A stretch of DNA of 64,000 nucleotides from Polluticoccus soli (lineage in GTDB: Bacteria; Bacteroidota; Bacteroidia; Chitinophagales; Chitinophagaceae). Within the stretch, counting starts at the first letter, position 1, and each line of letters starts with the position of its first letter. The notes below the pieces were generated by a model. It was given only the letters and a program-made list of their open reading frames with translations. It did not search any database and was not told the DNA's origin. A program made the position numbers and the translations under genes. This document shows positions 1 to 9,186 of the stretch, in pieces. The DNA is taken from positions 806,001 to 870,000 of the forward strand of contig NZ_JARJHT010000002.1 of assembly GCF_029269745.1 (NCBI RefSeq). The letters are read 5' to 3'.

Positions 1-332
1 ACATGGAGGCGGAGGACGATATGCCCGATTCTGAATGCCTGCTGGTGGGTAGATATCGCTTCCTTAAAAGGGCATTTGCTATTGGCCGCGAGATACTGGA
101 ACGCGACCTGGAACGTCAACCTGAATGGATGATAATTGATGAAGTAGGCACGCTGGAACTGCAAGAAAACACCGGGCTTGAGCCATCAGTTACACATGTA
201 ATTAATTCATATAATAATTCTAGCCATAGTAAAAAATTGATGTTGGTGATCAGAAATTACCTTCTTGACGAAGCTTGCGAGCGCTATGGATTGAACACCG
301 ATATGATCATTAATGATAATTTTTTTGAATGA
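1..332 (+). CDS. Nucleoside-triphosphatase (THEP1/NTPase_1-like), C-terminal part
   Basis: This is the 3' end of a gene that runs off the left edge. The frame is already open at base 3 and the first visible ATG need not be the true start. The visible 109 residues include a Walker-B-like stretch, IIDEVGTLEL (about residues 44-53). This matches the DE(I/V)GxLEL signature of the THEP1/NTPase_1 family of small P-loop nucleoside triphosphatases; the Walker A loop would lie upstream of the window. The stop overlaps the mobA start by 4 bp (ATGA), so the two genes are translationally coupled. The context suggests a job near molybdenum cofactor nucleotide handling, but that is inference. Family assignment is moderate because half the protein is missing. 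Confidence 0.6.
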   Translation, partial: MEAEDDMPDSECLLVGRYRFLKRAFAIGREILERDLERQPEWMIIDEVGTLELQENTGLEPSVTHVINSYNNSSHSKKLMLVIRNYLLDEACERYGLNTDMIINDNFFE

Positions 333-937
333 GTTCACGCTATGGCCTGGTAGTTTGCGGCGGCAAAAGCAGCCGCATGGGCACCGACAAAAGCCTGGTT
401 AACTACCATGGCAAACCCCAGCGCTACCATCTTTATGAGCTGATGAAACCCCACTGCGAACGGGTTTTTATCTCTTGTAATGCCCTCCAGGTGCCTGACA
501 TTCCGTCAGAATACGAGGTTTTAGTGGATGATCCGGAGTACGGAGACATAGGTCCGATGGCTGCTTTGCTCACTGCTTTCAAGCAGCATCCGGAGGCCAG
601 TTTTATGGTTGTTGGATGTGATTATCCCTTCTTTTCACAAGCTCATATCGAGCAACTATCTAAAGCAACACTTCAATCTGAAAACGCAGCAGCATTTTAC
701 AATGCTGACAATGAATTTTACGAACCATTATTAGCTGGTTATCAATCAATTGTAAAACACACACTAGAGCTAAACTTTAGACTAAAAAATCTATCGCTGC
801 AGAGGATATTGAAAGAAGTTTCAGCAGATATAATTGAAGCAGGCGATGAAATGGCGATTCAAAGTATAGATACAATTGATGGCTATGAAAAAGTGATGTT
901 GCAGTTATACAAAACAAATAATAATAATACAAAATAG
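329..937 (+). CDS. mobA: Molybdenum cofactor guanylyltransferase MobA
   Basis: Cytoplasmic transferase that adds GMP from GTP to Mo-molybdopterin, giving the guanine dinucleotide cofactor used by the DMSO reductase/formate dehydrogenase family. The N-terminus has the nucleotidyltransferase signature GGKSSRMGTDKS (about residues 11-22). A GCDYPF segment near residue 98 corresponds to the metal-binding Asp motif. The length of 202 aa is normal for MobA. It overlaps the upstream NTPase gene by 4 bp and lies 25 bp before fdhD. A molybdenum enzyme of the FdhF/YdeP type follows at 3040, which fits this role. The AT-rich 3' part differs slightly from the 5' part in base use, but the frame is intact. 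Confidence 0.9.
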   Translation: MSSRYGLVVCGGKSSRMGTDKSLVNYHGKPQRYHLYELMKPHCERVFISCNALQVPDIPSEYEVLVDDPEYGDIGPMAALLTAFKQHPEASFMVVGCDYPFFSQAHIEQLSKATLQSENAAAFYNADNEFYEPLLAGYQSIVKHTLELNFRLKNLSLQRILKEVSADIIEAGDEMAIQSIDTIDGYEKVMLQLYKTNNNNTK

Positions 938-962
938 CTCTTTTTAACTCCATTTCGAACTT

Positions 963-1784
963 ATGAAAGAAGAAGCGATCATCAAGACGGAAATACACAA
1001 GGTATCCAGGGGTCACATAGCTGAAACTGATGATGTTTTGGCAATTGAAGAACCACTTGAGATCAGACTGGTTCACGGACCGGCCGATAAACGCATGCAA
1101 AAAAATTTATCTGTGACTATGCGTACCCCTGGCAACGATAAAGAGCTTGCAACCGGCTTTCTATTCACAGAAGGAATCATAAGTGATTACAGTCATGTAA
1201 AAGCTGTTTTATCAAATGATAATATTATTACAATTATAATTGACGAAACTGTTGAGCTGGAATTGAATAAACTGGAGCGCAATTTTTACACAACATCAAG
1301 TTGCGGGGTCTGCGGCAAATCGTCGATAGATGCAGTAAAAACTGTATGTAAAATCCCATCGGATGGAGGTAAGCTGACCTACCCTGCCAGGCTCATATAT
1401 ACCCTGCCCGACCTGCTCCGAAAACAGCAGGATGTTTTTGAATCGACGGGGGGATTACATGCCTCTGCCCTGTTTGACGCCGGCGGAAATCTGCTGTTGC
1501 TGCGCGAGGATGTAGGCAGGCACAATGCCCTTGATAAACTCATAGGTGCAGTGCTGGAGCGAAACATGCTTCCCCTGGACAATCACTTGCTGCTACTTAG
1601 CGGGAGGGCCAGTTTTGAGCTATTGCAAAAAGCCACCATGGCCGGAATAAAAATAGTAGCCGCCGTCGGCGCGCCATCGAGCCTGGCCGTGCAAATGGCA
1701 AAAGAATCTGGCATAACTTTAATTGGATTTTTGCGGGACAACCGGTTCAATATCTATACCGGCGAACAAAGGATCATTTTATAA
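963..1784 (+). CDS. fdhD: Formate dehydrogenase accessory sulfurtransferase FdhD
   Basis: FdhD moves sulfur from a cysteine desulfurase to the molybdenum of bis-MGD, a step needed before formate dehydrogenase is active. The diagnostic CGVCGK loop is present with Cys114 and Cys117. The C-terminal part carries the GRASFELLQKA and VGAPSSLAV segments typical of the nucleotide/cofactor-binding fold. The length of 273 aa is normal. It sits 25 bp after mobA and 10 bp before a small DUF7009-like gene, and the presumed client (FdhF/YdeP type) begins about 1.3 kb downstream. The order cofactor maturation, sulfuration, then enzyme argues for one functional unit. Confidence 0.95.
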   Translation: MKEEAIIKTEIHKVSRGHIAETDDVLAIEEPLEIRLVHGPADKRMQKNLSVTMRTPGNDKELATGFLFTEGIISDYSHVKAVLSNDNIITIIIDETVELELNKLERNFYTTSSCGVCGKSSIDAVKTVCKIPSDGGKLTYPARLIYTLPDLLRKQQDVFESTGGLHASALFDAGGNLLLLREDVGRHNALDKLIGAVLERNMLPLDNHLLLLSGRASFELLQKATMAGIKIVAAVGAPSSLAVQMAKESGITLIGFLRDNRFNIYTGEQRIIL

Positions 1785-1794
1785 CGACATACTT

Positions 1795-2169
1795 ATGAAG
1801 CTCAGAATAAAGAACAACTCGATACGCTACAGGCTGGACAAGAATGATATTAAAGAACTGGAAGAAAAAGGCTTTGTTGAAGGCCGTACGGAAATAGGTG
1901 CCGACCTATTCGTGTATTCGCTGCAGGGTTCAGACGAGCTGCAAATGAACTGCACCCTTGGCACCAACAAGATCACCATATTCATGCCGCATGCCCAGAT
2001 AAAAGAGTGGATAGCCACCGAGCGTGTTGGGTATGAACATAACCTGCCCTTGCAAAATGGAAATAAGCTATACCTGCTCTTGGAGAAAGACTTTAAGTGT
2101 CTTGACGATACTATTGAAGATCAATCGAATAACTACGACAATCCATTGCTGAAAAAGAAGGATCAGTAA
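1795..2169 (+). CDS. DUF7009-like small protein linked to fdhD
   Basis: A 124-residue soluble protein with no signal peptide, starting at the ATG 10 bp after fdhD. A longer frame opens at 1723 but would overlap the fdhD end by 62 bp, so the internal ATG (MKLRIKNNSIR) is preferred. The sequence is mixed alpha/beta, ends in a charged tail (LLKKKDQ), and has no recognisable catalytic motif. I assign it from memory to the small DUF7009-type family often found beside fdhD in Bacteroidota. The function is unknown; a helper role in maturing the molybdoenzyme is inference from position only. Its end overlaps the convergent gene at 2163 by 7 bp. Confidence 0.65.
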   Translation: MKLRIKNNSIRYRLDKNDIKELEEKGFVEGRTEIGADLFVYSLQGSDELQMNCTLGTNKITIFMPHAQIKEWIATERVGYEHNLPLQNGNKLYLLLEKDFKCLDDTIEDQSNNYDNPLLKKKDQ

Positions 2170-2942
2170 TTACTGGTTTGTCCGAACCGGTAGCTTAACC
2201 CGATATTGGCATTTATAAGGTATGGCGAGGCATCTGCCTTGAAAGTACGTGTATCCGCTCCCACAAAGTCCATCTCCACCTCACCCTGGAAAGGCATGAG
2301 TGAAGCAAACTCGAATGAAACACCGGCGTTGAAATAGATGTCACGGTAAATGAAGTGCTCCGTTTGCAGGTCGAGACCGGCGTACAACTTATCGTAGAAC
2401 CCTTCATTGCCCCACTTGTAGCTGTACCCCGAAACCGTAGGATCGGCCATACGCCCATAGGATCCTGAATAAGCATACTCCCAGGTGCTGGCGAAGATCA
2501 GTGCCGGGGCTGCCGTCAGCTTCCAGCCCGGCACCACGTTGCAGGACAAACCAGCTAAAGCCCTGCCGCCAATAGAACCTGCCCACATGGTTTCACTCAT
2601 GTACTCGCGTGCGGTGCCGTATTTAAAGCGTATGCCGGGCCTGTTGAAATAAGCCTCGGCTGCAACATACAATTCAAAGCGGCCAAATAGGTGTTGGTTG
2701 AAGCTGATGCATCCATATGGCACCACATGAGAGATAAAAGAATAATGTTCATCAAGGCGACCGTTGTATTTGTAGACAAACGCCTTTCGCGCGCCAAACT
2801 CCATGTCGCCATAGCTGGAAACAAGTGGTATGTACTTCTGCCTGGGGCTTTCGGCGGGAGCGCAACGCTGCGTGCGTGTTTTTTGCGCTAAAGCTAAAGG
2901 CGTGTACAATACTAGTAATATGATCAGCAAACAGTTCCTCAT
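2163..2942 (-). CDS. Secreted outer-membrane beta-barrel-like protein
   Basis: A 259-residue protein with a clear signal peptide (MRNCLLIILLV then LALAQ), so export to the periplasm and outer membrane is expected. The mature part has alternating aromatic/hydrophobic strands (for example NANIGLSYRFG at the C-terminus), as in small outer-membrane barrels of Bacteroidota. A longer frame opens at 3215, but it would remove the signal peptide and overlap the divergent fdhF start at 3040; the ATG at 2942 is therefore chosen. No specific family is recognised. It is divergent from fdhF (97 bp apart) and convergent with the DUF7009-like gene. A link to formate or molybdate metabolism is not shown. Confidence 0.75.
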   Translation of the reverse strand: MRNCLLIILLVLYTPLALAQKTRTQRCAPAESPRQKYIPLVSSYGDMEFGARKAFVYKYNGRLDEHYSFISHVVPYGCISFNQHLFGRFELYVAAEAYFNRPGIRFKYGTAREYMSETMWAGSIGGRALAGLSCNVVPGWKLTAAPALIFASTWEYAYSGSYGRMADPTVSGYSYKWGNEGFYDKLYAGLDLQTEHFIYRDIYFNAGVSFEFASLMPFQGEVEMDFVGADTRTFKADASPYLINANIGLSYRFGQTSNY

Positions 2943-3039
2943 CGTACCAGCAAAACGTTTTGCCTCAGCAAATATTATACATGTTGACAAATATCGACGG
3001 CCGGTCTTGCCAATAATGACGTAATTTGTAAGACATGCT

Positions 3040-5349
3040 ATGAGCGAAGAACAGCAAATACCCAATGCAGAGAACCCGGAAGAGTTTACCGGCGGAATGA
3101 AGCTGACCAAACCCAAGGTTACAGCTGCTGGTGTGCCTGCTGTGCTATCAAGCGCCCGGCACGTGCTTCGTGAAATGGACTTTTCCAGGGGTTTTAAGGC
3201 GCTGCTCACACTCAACCAAAAAGATGGTTATGACTGTCCCGGCTGTGCCTGGCCCGATCCCGACGATGAGCGTTCTCCTATTGCCGAGTATTGCGAGAAC
3301 GGGGCCAAAGCGATTGCTGAAGAAGCAACAACAAAAAAACTTACCGCTAAATTCTTTGCCGATAATTCTGTAGCTGAGCTGGCAAAGCTGGATGACTATA
3401 AAATAGGCAAGAAAGGACGGGTGGCTGAACCGATGTACCTGCCCAAAGGCGCTACGCACTATCAACCCATCAGCTGGGAAGAAGCCTTTAAAAAGATAGC
3501 TAAAGCATTACATGAACTCAACTCGCCCGACGAGGCGGTGTTTTATACTTCGGGCCGCACCAGTAACGAGGCTGCGTTTTTATACCAGTTGTTCGTGCGC
3601 GAATATGGTACCAACAATCTGCCCGACTGCTCGAACATGTGCCATGAGTCGAGCGGTGTGGCGCTGACCGAATCGCTGGGCTTGGGTAAGGGTTCTGTAA
3701 CGCTGGAAGATTTTTACGAGGCCGAAGCTATTATCATACTCGGTCAGAACCCGGGAACCAATCACCCGCGTATGCTATCGGCTTTGCAAAAGGCGAAAGA
3801 GAATGGCACGGTGATCATTTCTGTGAACCCGCTACCAGAAACTGGCCTTATCAGCTTCAGCAACCCGCAAACTTTAAAAGGTGCGTTAGGCATCAAAGCA
3901 AAGCTCACCGACCTGTTCCTGCAGGTGAAGCTGAATGGCGATATGGCGCTGTTGAAAGCTATCGTCAAACTGCTGATGGAAGAAGAAGCGAAGGCGCCGG
4001 GCACTGTGTTCGATCCTGAGTTTATTAGTGAACACACCATTGGCTATACCGAGTATATAGATAATGTTAGCAAGTACAACGTCGACGAATTATCGGCAGC
4101 GTGTGGCATAGATATAGGGCAGATAAGGCAGGCGGCCGAAATGCTGAAAAACCGCAAGCGCATCATTGCCTGCTGGGCCATGGGACTGACGCAGCATAAA
4201 AATTCGGTTGATACTATTAAAGAAGTGGTGAACCTATTGTTGCTGAAAGGCAGCATCGGCAAGCCGGGAGCTGGTACCTGCCCTGTGCGTGGGCACAGCA
4301 ATGTGCAGGGCGACCGCACCATGGGCATTTATGAAAAGCCGTCGCAGTCATTTCTCGATAAAATAAAACATGTGTACGGCTTTGAGCCGCCGAGGCACTA
4401 TGGCTACGATGTAGTGGAATGTATACACGCCATGCACGAAGGCAAAGCCAAAGTGTTCTTTGCTATGGGCGGCAATTTCCTGAGTGCCACACCTGACACA
4501 GAATACACTGCCGAAGCACTACGACGCTGCAAGCTGACGGTGCAGGTATCGACCAAGCTCAATCGCAGTCACCTGGTGCATGGCGAGGAAGCGCTGATAC
4601 TACCCTGCCTTGGCCGCAGCGATAAAGACATCATGAATGGTGAGAACCAGTTCATCAGCTGCGAGAACTCGATGGGTGTGGTGCAGATGTCGAAAGGCGG
4701 ATTGAAACCTATATCTGACCAGTTGCTAAGTGAACCGGTTATTGTTGCCAGGATGGCAAAGGCAGTGTTCGGCCCAAGAAGCAAAGTGAACTGGGATCTA
4801 TACCTGGAGCACTACGACTACATCCGCAACGATATAGAGCTGACCATACCGGGTTTTGATAGTTATAATGAACGTGTGCGCAAGCCGGGAGGCTTTTACC
4901 TGCCCAATGTAAACCGCGAAGGCAGGTTTGCTACACTCAGTACCAAAGCGCATTTCAATGTAGCTGATGTTACTTTTCATAAGATCGAGGAGGATGAGCT
5001 GATGATGATGACCATCCGCAGCCACGACCAGTTCAATACCACCATCTATGGCCTTGATGACCGATATCGTGGTGTGTTCAACGAGCGTCGTGTCATCTTC
5101 ATGAATGAGACGGACATTGTCAAACACGGGCTGAAGGCTGGTGATGTGGTAGATCTGTACAACTACCATGAGGGCAAGGAGCGGGTTGCACATAAATTCA
5201 TTGTTATCGCATTCAATATTCCAGAACAGTGTACCGCTACGTACTTCCCTGAGACCAATGTGTTAGTGCCGATCAACAGCACTGCAGATAAGAGCAATAC
5301 ACCCACTTCGAAGATGGTGGTGTTGAAGGTGAGGAAGCATGGCGTCTGA
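3040..5349 (+). CDS. FdhF/YdeP-family molybdopterin oxidoreductase
   Basis: A 769-residue molybdopterin-dependent oxidoreductase of the FdhF/YdeP type (formate dehydrogenase H-like alpha subunit). The N-terminus has the family motif DCPGCAWPD with Cys66 and Cys69. CSNMCHESSG around residues 197-206 supplies the likely Cys ligand to molybdenum (Cys201) followed by His202. A C-terminal dinucleotide-binding domain follows. There is no Tat or Sec signal, so a cytoplasmic location is likely. Cognate FdhD and MobA are encoded just upstream. No separate iron-sulfur electron-transfer or membrane subunit is nearby, so the redox partner is unknown. Formate as substrate is inferred from the family and fdhD; YdeP-type enzymes are often uncharacterised. 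Confidence 0.88.
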   Translation: MSEEQQIPNAENPEEFTGGMKLTKPKVTAAGVPAVLSSARHVLREMDFSRGFKALLTLNQKDGYDCPGCAWPDPDDERSPIAEYCENGAKAIAEEATTKKLTAKFFADNSVAELAKLDDYKIGKKGRVAEPMYLPKGATHYQPISWEEAFKKIAKALHELNSPDEAVFYTSGRTSNEAAFLYQLFVREYGTNNLPDCSNMCHESSGVALTESLGLGKGSVTLEDFYEAEAIIILGQNPGTNHPRMLSALQKAKENGTVIISVNPLPETGLISFSNPQTLKGALGIKAKLTDLFLQVKLNGDMALLKAIVKLLMEEEAKAPGTVFDPEFISEHTIGYTEYIDNVSKYNVDELSAACGIDIGQIRQAAEMLKNRKRIIACWAMGLTQHKNSVDTIKEVVNLLLLKGSIGKPGAGTCPVRGHSNVQGDRTMGIYEKPSQSFLDKIKHVYGFEPPRHYGYDVVECIHAMHEGKAKVFFAMGGNFLSATPDTEYTAEALRRCKLTVQVSTKLNRSHLVHGEEALILPCLGRSDKDIMNGENQFISCENSMGVVQMSKGGLKPISDQLLSEPVIVARMAKAVFGPRSKVNWDLYLEHYDYIRNDIELTIPGFDSYNERVRKPGGFYLPNVNREGRFATLSTKAHFNVADVTFHKIEEDELMMMTIRSHDQFNTTIYGLDDRYRGVFNERRVIFMNETDIVKHGLKAGDVVDLYNYHEGKERVAHKFIVIAFNIPEQCTATYFPETNVLVPINSTADKSNTPTSKMVVLKVRKHGV

Positions 5350-5370
5350 GCATCAGATCAAACGTCTTCT

Positions 5371-5787
5371 ATGATCCGTATTATAGTCTTGATAATTGCA
5401 ATAGCTGGCCTGGCTGCCTGTCAGCAGGAAGGTAAAAAATCTGCAGCGCGCAAGAATGCCGTTACTATCGATACGTTTACCATGTCTGCAGAGGATTGGG
5501 ATACGGGGTGTTATTATGCGCTCGATAGCAACGACTACAAGCGAGGAGTGCTCATATTATCCCATAATGCATTTACAGGTCCACTTATGCGGATAAATGG
5601 CGTTATGACCCGCTTTGCCACCGATACGACCGGCAGAATATACAATGACCAGTATGAGGTGATAGTTGAAACACAAGCCACAGACAGCATCGACTATACC
5701 CTGATCTACAAAGGCAAGATAAAGCTCAAATCTAAAGACAGCACTATTGTTGCGGAACGGGAGGTAATTGGGGAATGTGGGTGTTAA
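5371..5787 (+). CDS. Hypothetical lipoprotein
   Basis: A 138-residue predicted lipoprotein. The N-terminus has a hydrophobic segment ending in GLAAC (Cys17), a standard SPII lipobox. The mature part is beta-rich and ends in the Cys-containing tail ECGC. Residues around FTMSAEDWDTGCYYALDSND resemble small envelope proteins, but I do not recognise the family. It lies 21 bp after the molybdopterin oxidoreductase on the same strand and may be cotranscribed with it, although a functional tie is not shown. Confidence 0.7.
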   Translation: MIRIIVLIIAIAGLAACQQEGKKSAARKNAVTIDTFTMSAEDWDTGCYYALDSNDYKRGVLILSHNAFTGPLMRINGVMTRFATDTTGRIYNDQYEVIVETQATDSIDYTLIYKGKIKLKSKDSTIVAEREVIGECGC

Positions 5788-5851
5788 AGTGGATGCTTTA
5801 ATGGAGATGAGGTCGAAGTGGACACTGCAACCAAACATTTAAAGAATCAAA

Positions 5852-7291
5852 CTACCCTCTTGTTCCTATGACCGATGTCCTTGGCCTGACAGGAAATATT
5901 ATCGGGCCATTCGGAATCAGAATACAGCTTTTTTCTTTGTCGTCAATTAACGTCAGCTTACCGCCGGCGCCAATATCAATTCTGTACAGCAACCCGTCTT
6001 TCGGATTTCTAATAATAAATCTCAAATCGTTTAGGTTAGACAGTATATCAACTTTAAACTCCTCTTTTTTATTGTGTAGATCATAACGCTTAAATATGAT
6101 GACTACGTTTGATTTCGAATTCAGGATATCCACGGACCGGATAGATAATGGACCGAAACAAGCTACTGCCGAAGCCCACGTTCTTACTGTATCAACAGTG
6201 GCAAAAGTATCCTTTGGGCCTGAACCACCGTTATTCTCTGTCCTATATATACAGTACTCTTTCAAAGTGACCGTTTGCAAGGAACAGCCTAAATACCAAT
6301 TAGAATCAGTCTCTTGTAAAGTTTCACCAGGAGACAAATAAAAAGCGAGATCATCCGAGTAACTCTTGCCATACTCATCAATAGAGGTGTAATTAAACAC
6401 GCCACCAACAGCAACCTCTTCCAAATTTTTCAATTGAAAAAATCCATAGTCGTTTTTTGAGTCTTCCGTTTCGTCGACTGCAACATCCGCTTTAGCGCTC
6501 TCATACTTAATATCCTTCATCACTGTCTTTTCCCGCTTGCATAGCTGTCGGGTAGAGTACCGAATCAGAACACCTCCAGCCCTTCCGGAGGGCGTAGATG
6601 CCCCGGTTCCATAAAGTTGTTGCCAATTGCTCCACTTTGCTTCTCCTCTCAGACTTTGATTGCTGGACTCATTACTAAAACCCTCTTTGCCCATTTGCAT
6701 CCCCCCCCAGCCTGCCCTTGTGCATGGATTAAAAGTAGCATGTTGCGAACTAAGCATCTTCCGAGTCAACTGTTGATACTGTTCTTCCTTTCGCTTTGCA
6801 GCTATTTTTTGCCGTAATTGTTTTTTCAACTCCATATCCAAGCTGTTCTCATCAATTGCGTTGGTGGAATCGTCGGGTATGTTGTCGAACCTTATGTCTG
6901 TCGCTTTTTCTTCTTCCAAAACACTGTTGCCGATAGCATCAAACTGTTGCTGAGTTTTTTTTGCTGCAATGAGCAACTTTTTCTCATTTTTCACTTTTTC
7001 AAGTTCTAGTTCCAACTCGGCTTTTTCCTCACTTAGATCTTGCTGTCCTTGACTTAAACCATTCCGCGAATCATTATTTCCCGTTGGTTTACATTTATTC
7101 ATGCATTTTACATACTTATCCCATGCAGCATAATAGGCTTTATAGTTTTCATCCGGATTTGAAAAATTATTAGCTGCTTTATACAGCTCCTTACACTGTG
7201 GGCATGACTTAAGATCCTCTGGTATTTTGCCGTTTGTCTGGCCAAAGCTTTGATTCGTAATAAGTAATAGTGCTGCAACAAAGTACCTCAT
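5852..7291 (-). CDS. Secreted coiled-coil protein of unknown function
   Basis: A 479-residue secreted protein. The start has a signal peptide (MRYFVAALLLI to SFGQ). The mature N-terminus holds a Cys-rich segment, CPQCKELY then CMNKC (about residues 34-66). Next comes a long Glu/Lys/Gln-rich coiled coil (about residues 80-185), then a C-terminal beta-rich region of about 250 residues. I do not recognise a family. The start codon lies only 3 bp after the stop of the larger upstream gene (7295-9034), so the two are one operon and probably partners. The base composition looks lower in GC than the flanking helicase and fdh genes, which hints at accessory origin. Confidence 0.7.
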   Translation of the reverse strand: MRYFVAALLLITNQSFGQTNGKIPEDLKSCPQCKELYKAANNFSNPDENYKAYYAAWDKYVKCMNKCKPTGNNDSRNGLSQGQQDLSEEKAELELELEKVKNEKKLLIAAKKTQQQFDAIGNSVLEEEKATDIRFDNIPDDSTNAIDENSLDMELKKQLRQKIAAKRKEEQYQQLTRKMLSSQHATFNPCTRAGWGGMQMGKEGFSNESSNQSLRGEAKWSNWQQLYGTGASTPSGRAGGVLIRYSTRQLCKREKTVMKDIKYESAKADVAVDETEDSKNDYGFFQLKNLEEVAVGGVFNYTSIDEYGKSYSDDLAFYLSPGETLQETDSNWYLGCSLQTVTLKEYCIYRTENNGGSGPKDTFATVDTVRTWASAVACFGPLSIRSVDILNSKSNVVIIFKRYDLHNKKEEFKVDILSNLNDLRFIIRNPKDGLLYRIDIGAGGKLTLIDDKEKSCILIPNGPIIFPVRPRTSVIGTRG

Positions 7292-7294
7292 GAT

Positions 7295-9034
7295 TTACAT
7301 TTTAACCGACGAAGGAATTTCTATGCCGCTTCCTTCAAATTTTGAGATCAACTGTTCGATTTGATTTGTCTTGCCGATGAGTTTTAACAAGGCTGCAGTA
7401 TAAGCGGCAGAACCATATTGTTCTTTGCCAAGCGACGCAGCAAGTGATCTACAGACAGGAAATGGATTAGCCTGGGATGAAAGGACTTGTATGAATGATG
7501 GGGCCATATTTTTGCTGTTCAATACATAATATAAATACCTTGACCCGATCTTATTAACCCCTTGCTCCATTCCTTCTCCTGAAACAGCGGGGTCGATGTC
7601 GAGATCTTTCAGAGCTTCTCTAGAGGCAGCTTTCATATCTTCCGCTATCCATCCGCTGTATAGTTGACTCATCCCTTTTTTCCCTAGGTTCATATCGTTT
7701 GACGCAAAACCCAATGAAAGATTTATCACGCCTTTAGCTGTCGACAAAAAGTCAGCAGCCTGCCCTCGTTCTATTACATCATCCATCCGTGTAAATGCTG
7801 CCAGCACCTCTTCCTCATATTTTTGACGTTGAGCATGTTGTCGCTTTGCACTGTCAGAAGCAGCGTATGCCTCGTTGGCTTTCCCCAATAGGGTGTACCA
7901 AGCCTCAGCTCTATTTTTCTCCATCTTGTGGCATACCTGCGCCAAGTTTTCGCAGGCTTTGGAGGTTAGGATAGTTTTGTAACCATTGCTTGCTTTTAGG
8001 GCTGGCACTTGCGAAATAGCATGAAGATTCAAGAGTACCGCAGCATTCAATTCACCTTTAGAAACTAACATGTCGGCAGTTTCCATGTGCATGATCACCG
8101 CTCCTGGATATTCCCAACGAGGGTAAATAAGAGAACCCAGATTATTTCGCTGCTCATTATCCAGACTCTCGAAATAATCTTTTTTCCCCAACAGATCCCA
8201 AATATTGTATTGGTAAGAGCATAAAATAGATCCCATACAATTTTCGAGTGTCGCATCCGCTAAAACATCTTTGGTGAAATACTCGGTGATTGTTGTTCTG
8301 GGCTTTAAAACATAACGATAGTTCTCTGAAAATGGCAGCTTGACATACTTATCAGTAAATACCGGTTGTTCCATTCGAAGTATACTATGTTTGCTCATTT
8401 CCTTACCGAATGATTCCGCATTTTGCTTCCAATCGCCTATGTTCCCGTCTTCTAGAAGGTTTTGATAGAAATAATAGTGTTTTCCAAAAAATTTTTTGTC
8501 CTGAAGCTCGGGCAATTTGGGCTTCACACCCATAAGTAATGCCAATTGTCTGGCCAGGGGTTCCCAAGCGAGAGAATAAATGTTGGCGGTACCGTCGTAC
8601 CAGGGCACATCGATATTTGAAGACCGGATAAGAAATGATTCCATGCGCCTGTAGCGCTTGTCTATTACGGTATCTAACGCGACAGTCTTAATTTGTTTAC
8701 CATCTTTGTAAATCTGAAAGCTCGCGGTAAAATGGACGCCCAAAAACTCTTCTACCTTATTTTTTTTAGTTTCGATCTTATATAAGGAATCCCGTTCATT
8801 AAACGAACCAGTTACAAAATAATTTGCCTGGCCTGAAAAGCTTGCTAGTTTAAATGGAACATCTTTACCGTCATCAAACCGAAGATCGGCAAGCCGGAGA
8901 TAATTATAAAAGTCAATAGACAGGAAAGTGTGTGTCCTGCTATCGTACATATAGCCTATGCCTACCGTCGGTTGTTGTGCGAAACTTTCAGTTAATATGC
9001 ACAGCGCAATAACAACCATCAGAAGCTTCTTCAT
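7295..9034 (-). CDS. Secreted protein of unknown function, first gene of two-gene operon
   Basis: A 579-residue exported protein. The chosen ATG (MKKLLMVVIALC to SFAQQ) gives a textbook signal peptide. An earlier in-frame start at 9094 would add 20 residues ahead of it and is not favoured. The mature protein has a beta-rich N-terminal third and a largely helical C-terminal half (for example residues around AWYTLLGKANEAYAASDSAK), possibly with TPR-like helix pairs. No catalytic motif or known domain is recognised. It is followed after 3 bp by the coiled-coil secreted gene at 5852-7291. The two together may form a surface complex; this is inference from spacing and shared export signals. Confidence 0.7.
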   Translation of the reverse strand: MKKLLMVVIALCILTESFAQQPTVGIGYMYDSRTHTFLSIDFYNYLRLADLRFDDGKDVPFKLASFSGQANYFVTGSFNERDSLYKIETKKNKVEEFLGVHFTASFQIYKDGKQIKTVALDTVIDKRYRRMESFLIRSSNIDVPWYDGTANIYSLAWEPLARQLALLMGVKPKLPELQDKKFFGKHYYFYQNLLEDGNIGDWKQNAESFGKEMSKHSILRMEQPVFTDKYVKLPFSENYRYVLKPRTTITEYFTKDVLADATLENCMGSILCSYQYNIWDLLGKKDYFESLDNEQRNNLGSLIYPRWEYPGAVIMHMETADMLVSKGELNAAVLLNLHAISQVPALKASNGYKTILTSKACENLAQVCHKMEKNRAEAWYTLLGKANEAYAASDSAKRQHAQRQKYEEEVLAAFTRMDDVIERGQAADFLSTAKGVINLSLGFASNDMNLGKKGMSQLYSGWIAEDMKAASREALKDLDIDPAVSGEGMEQGVNKIGSRYLYYVLNSKNMAPSFIQVLSSQANPFPVCRSLAASLGKEQYGSAAYTAALLKLIGKTNQIEQLISKFEGSGIEIPSSVKM

Positions 9035-9186
9035 AGAAAAATGTTTTATCATAGTAGCCGTAAAAATAACATTTAAGCGCATGTCGATGTGCATTTTCTA
9101 TGCTTTCAACCCGCGAAAAATTGGCAAGTTTGCAAACAATGCGAATCAGTACCTGCGTTTAATTTCGATATAAGTACACCTTAACT

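Noticed and set aside
2943-3215. N-terminal extension of the outer-membrane protein at 2163-2942
   Set aside because: It would bury the signal peptide and overlap fdhF.
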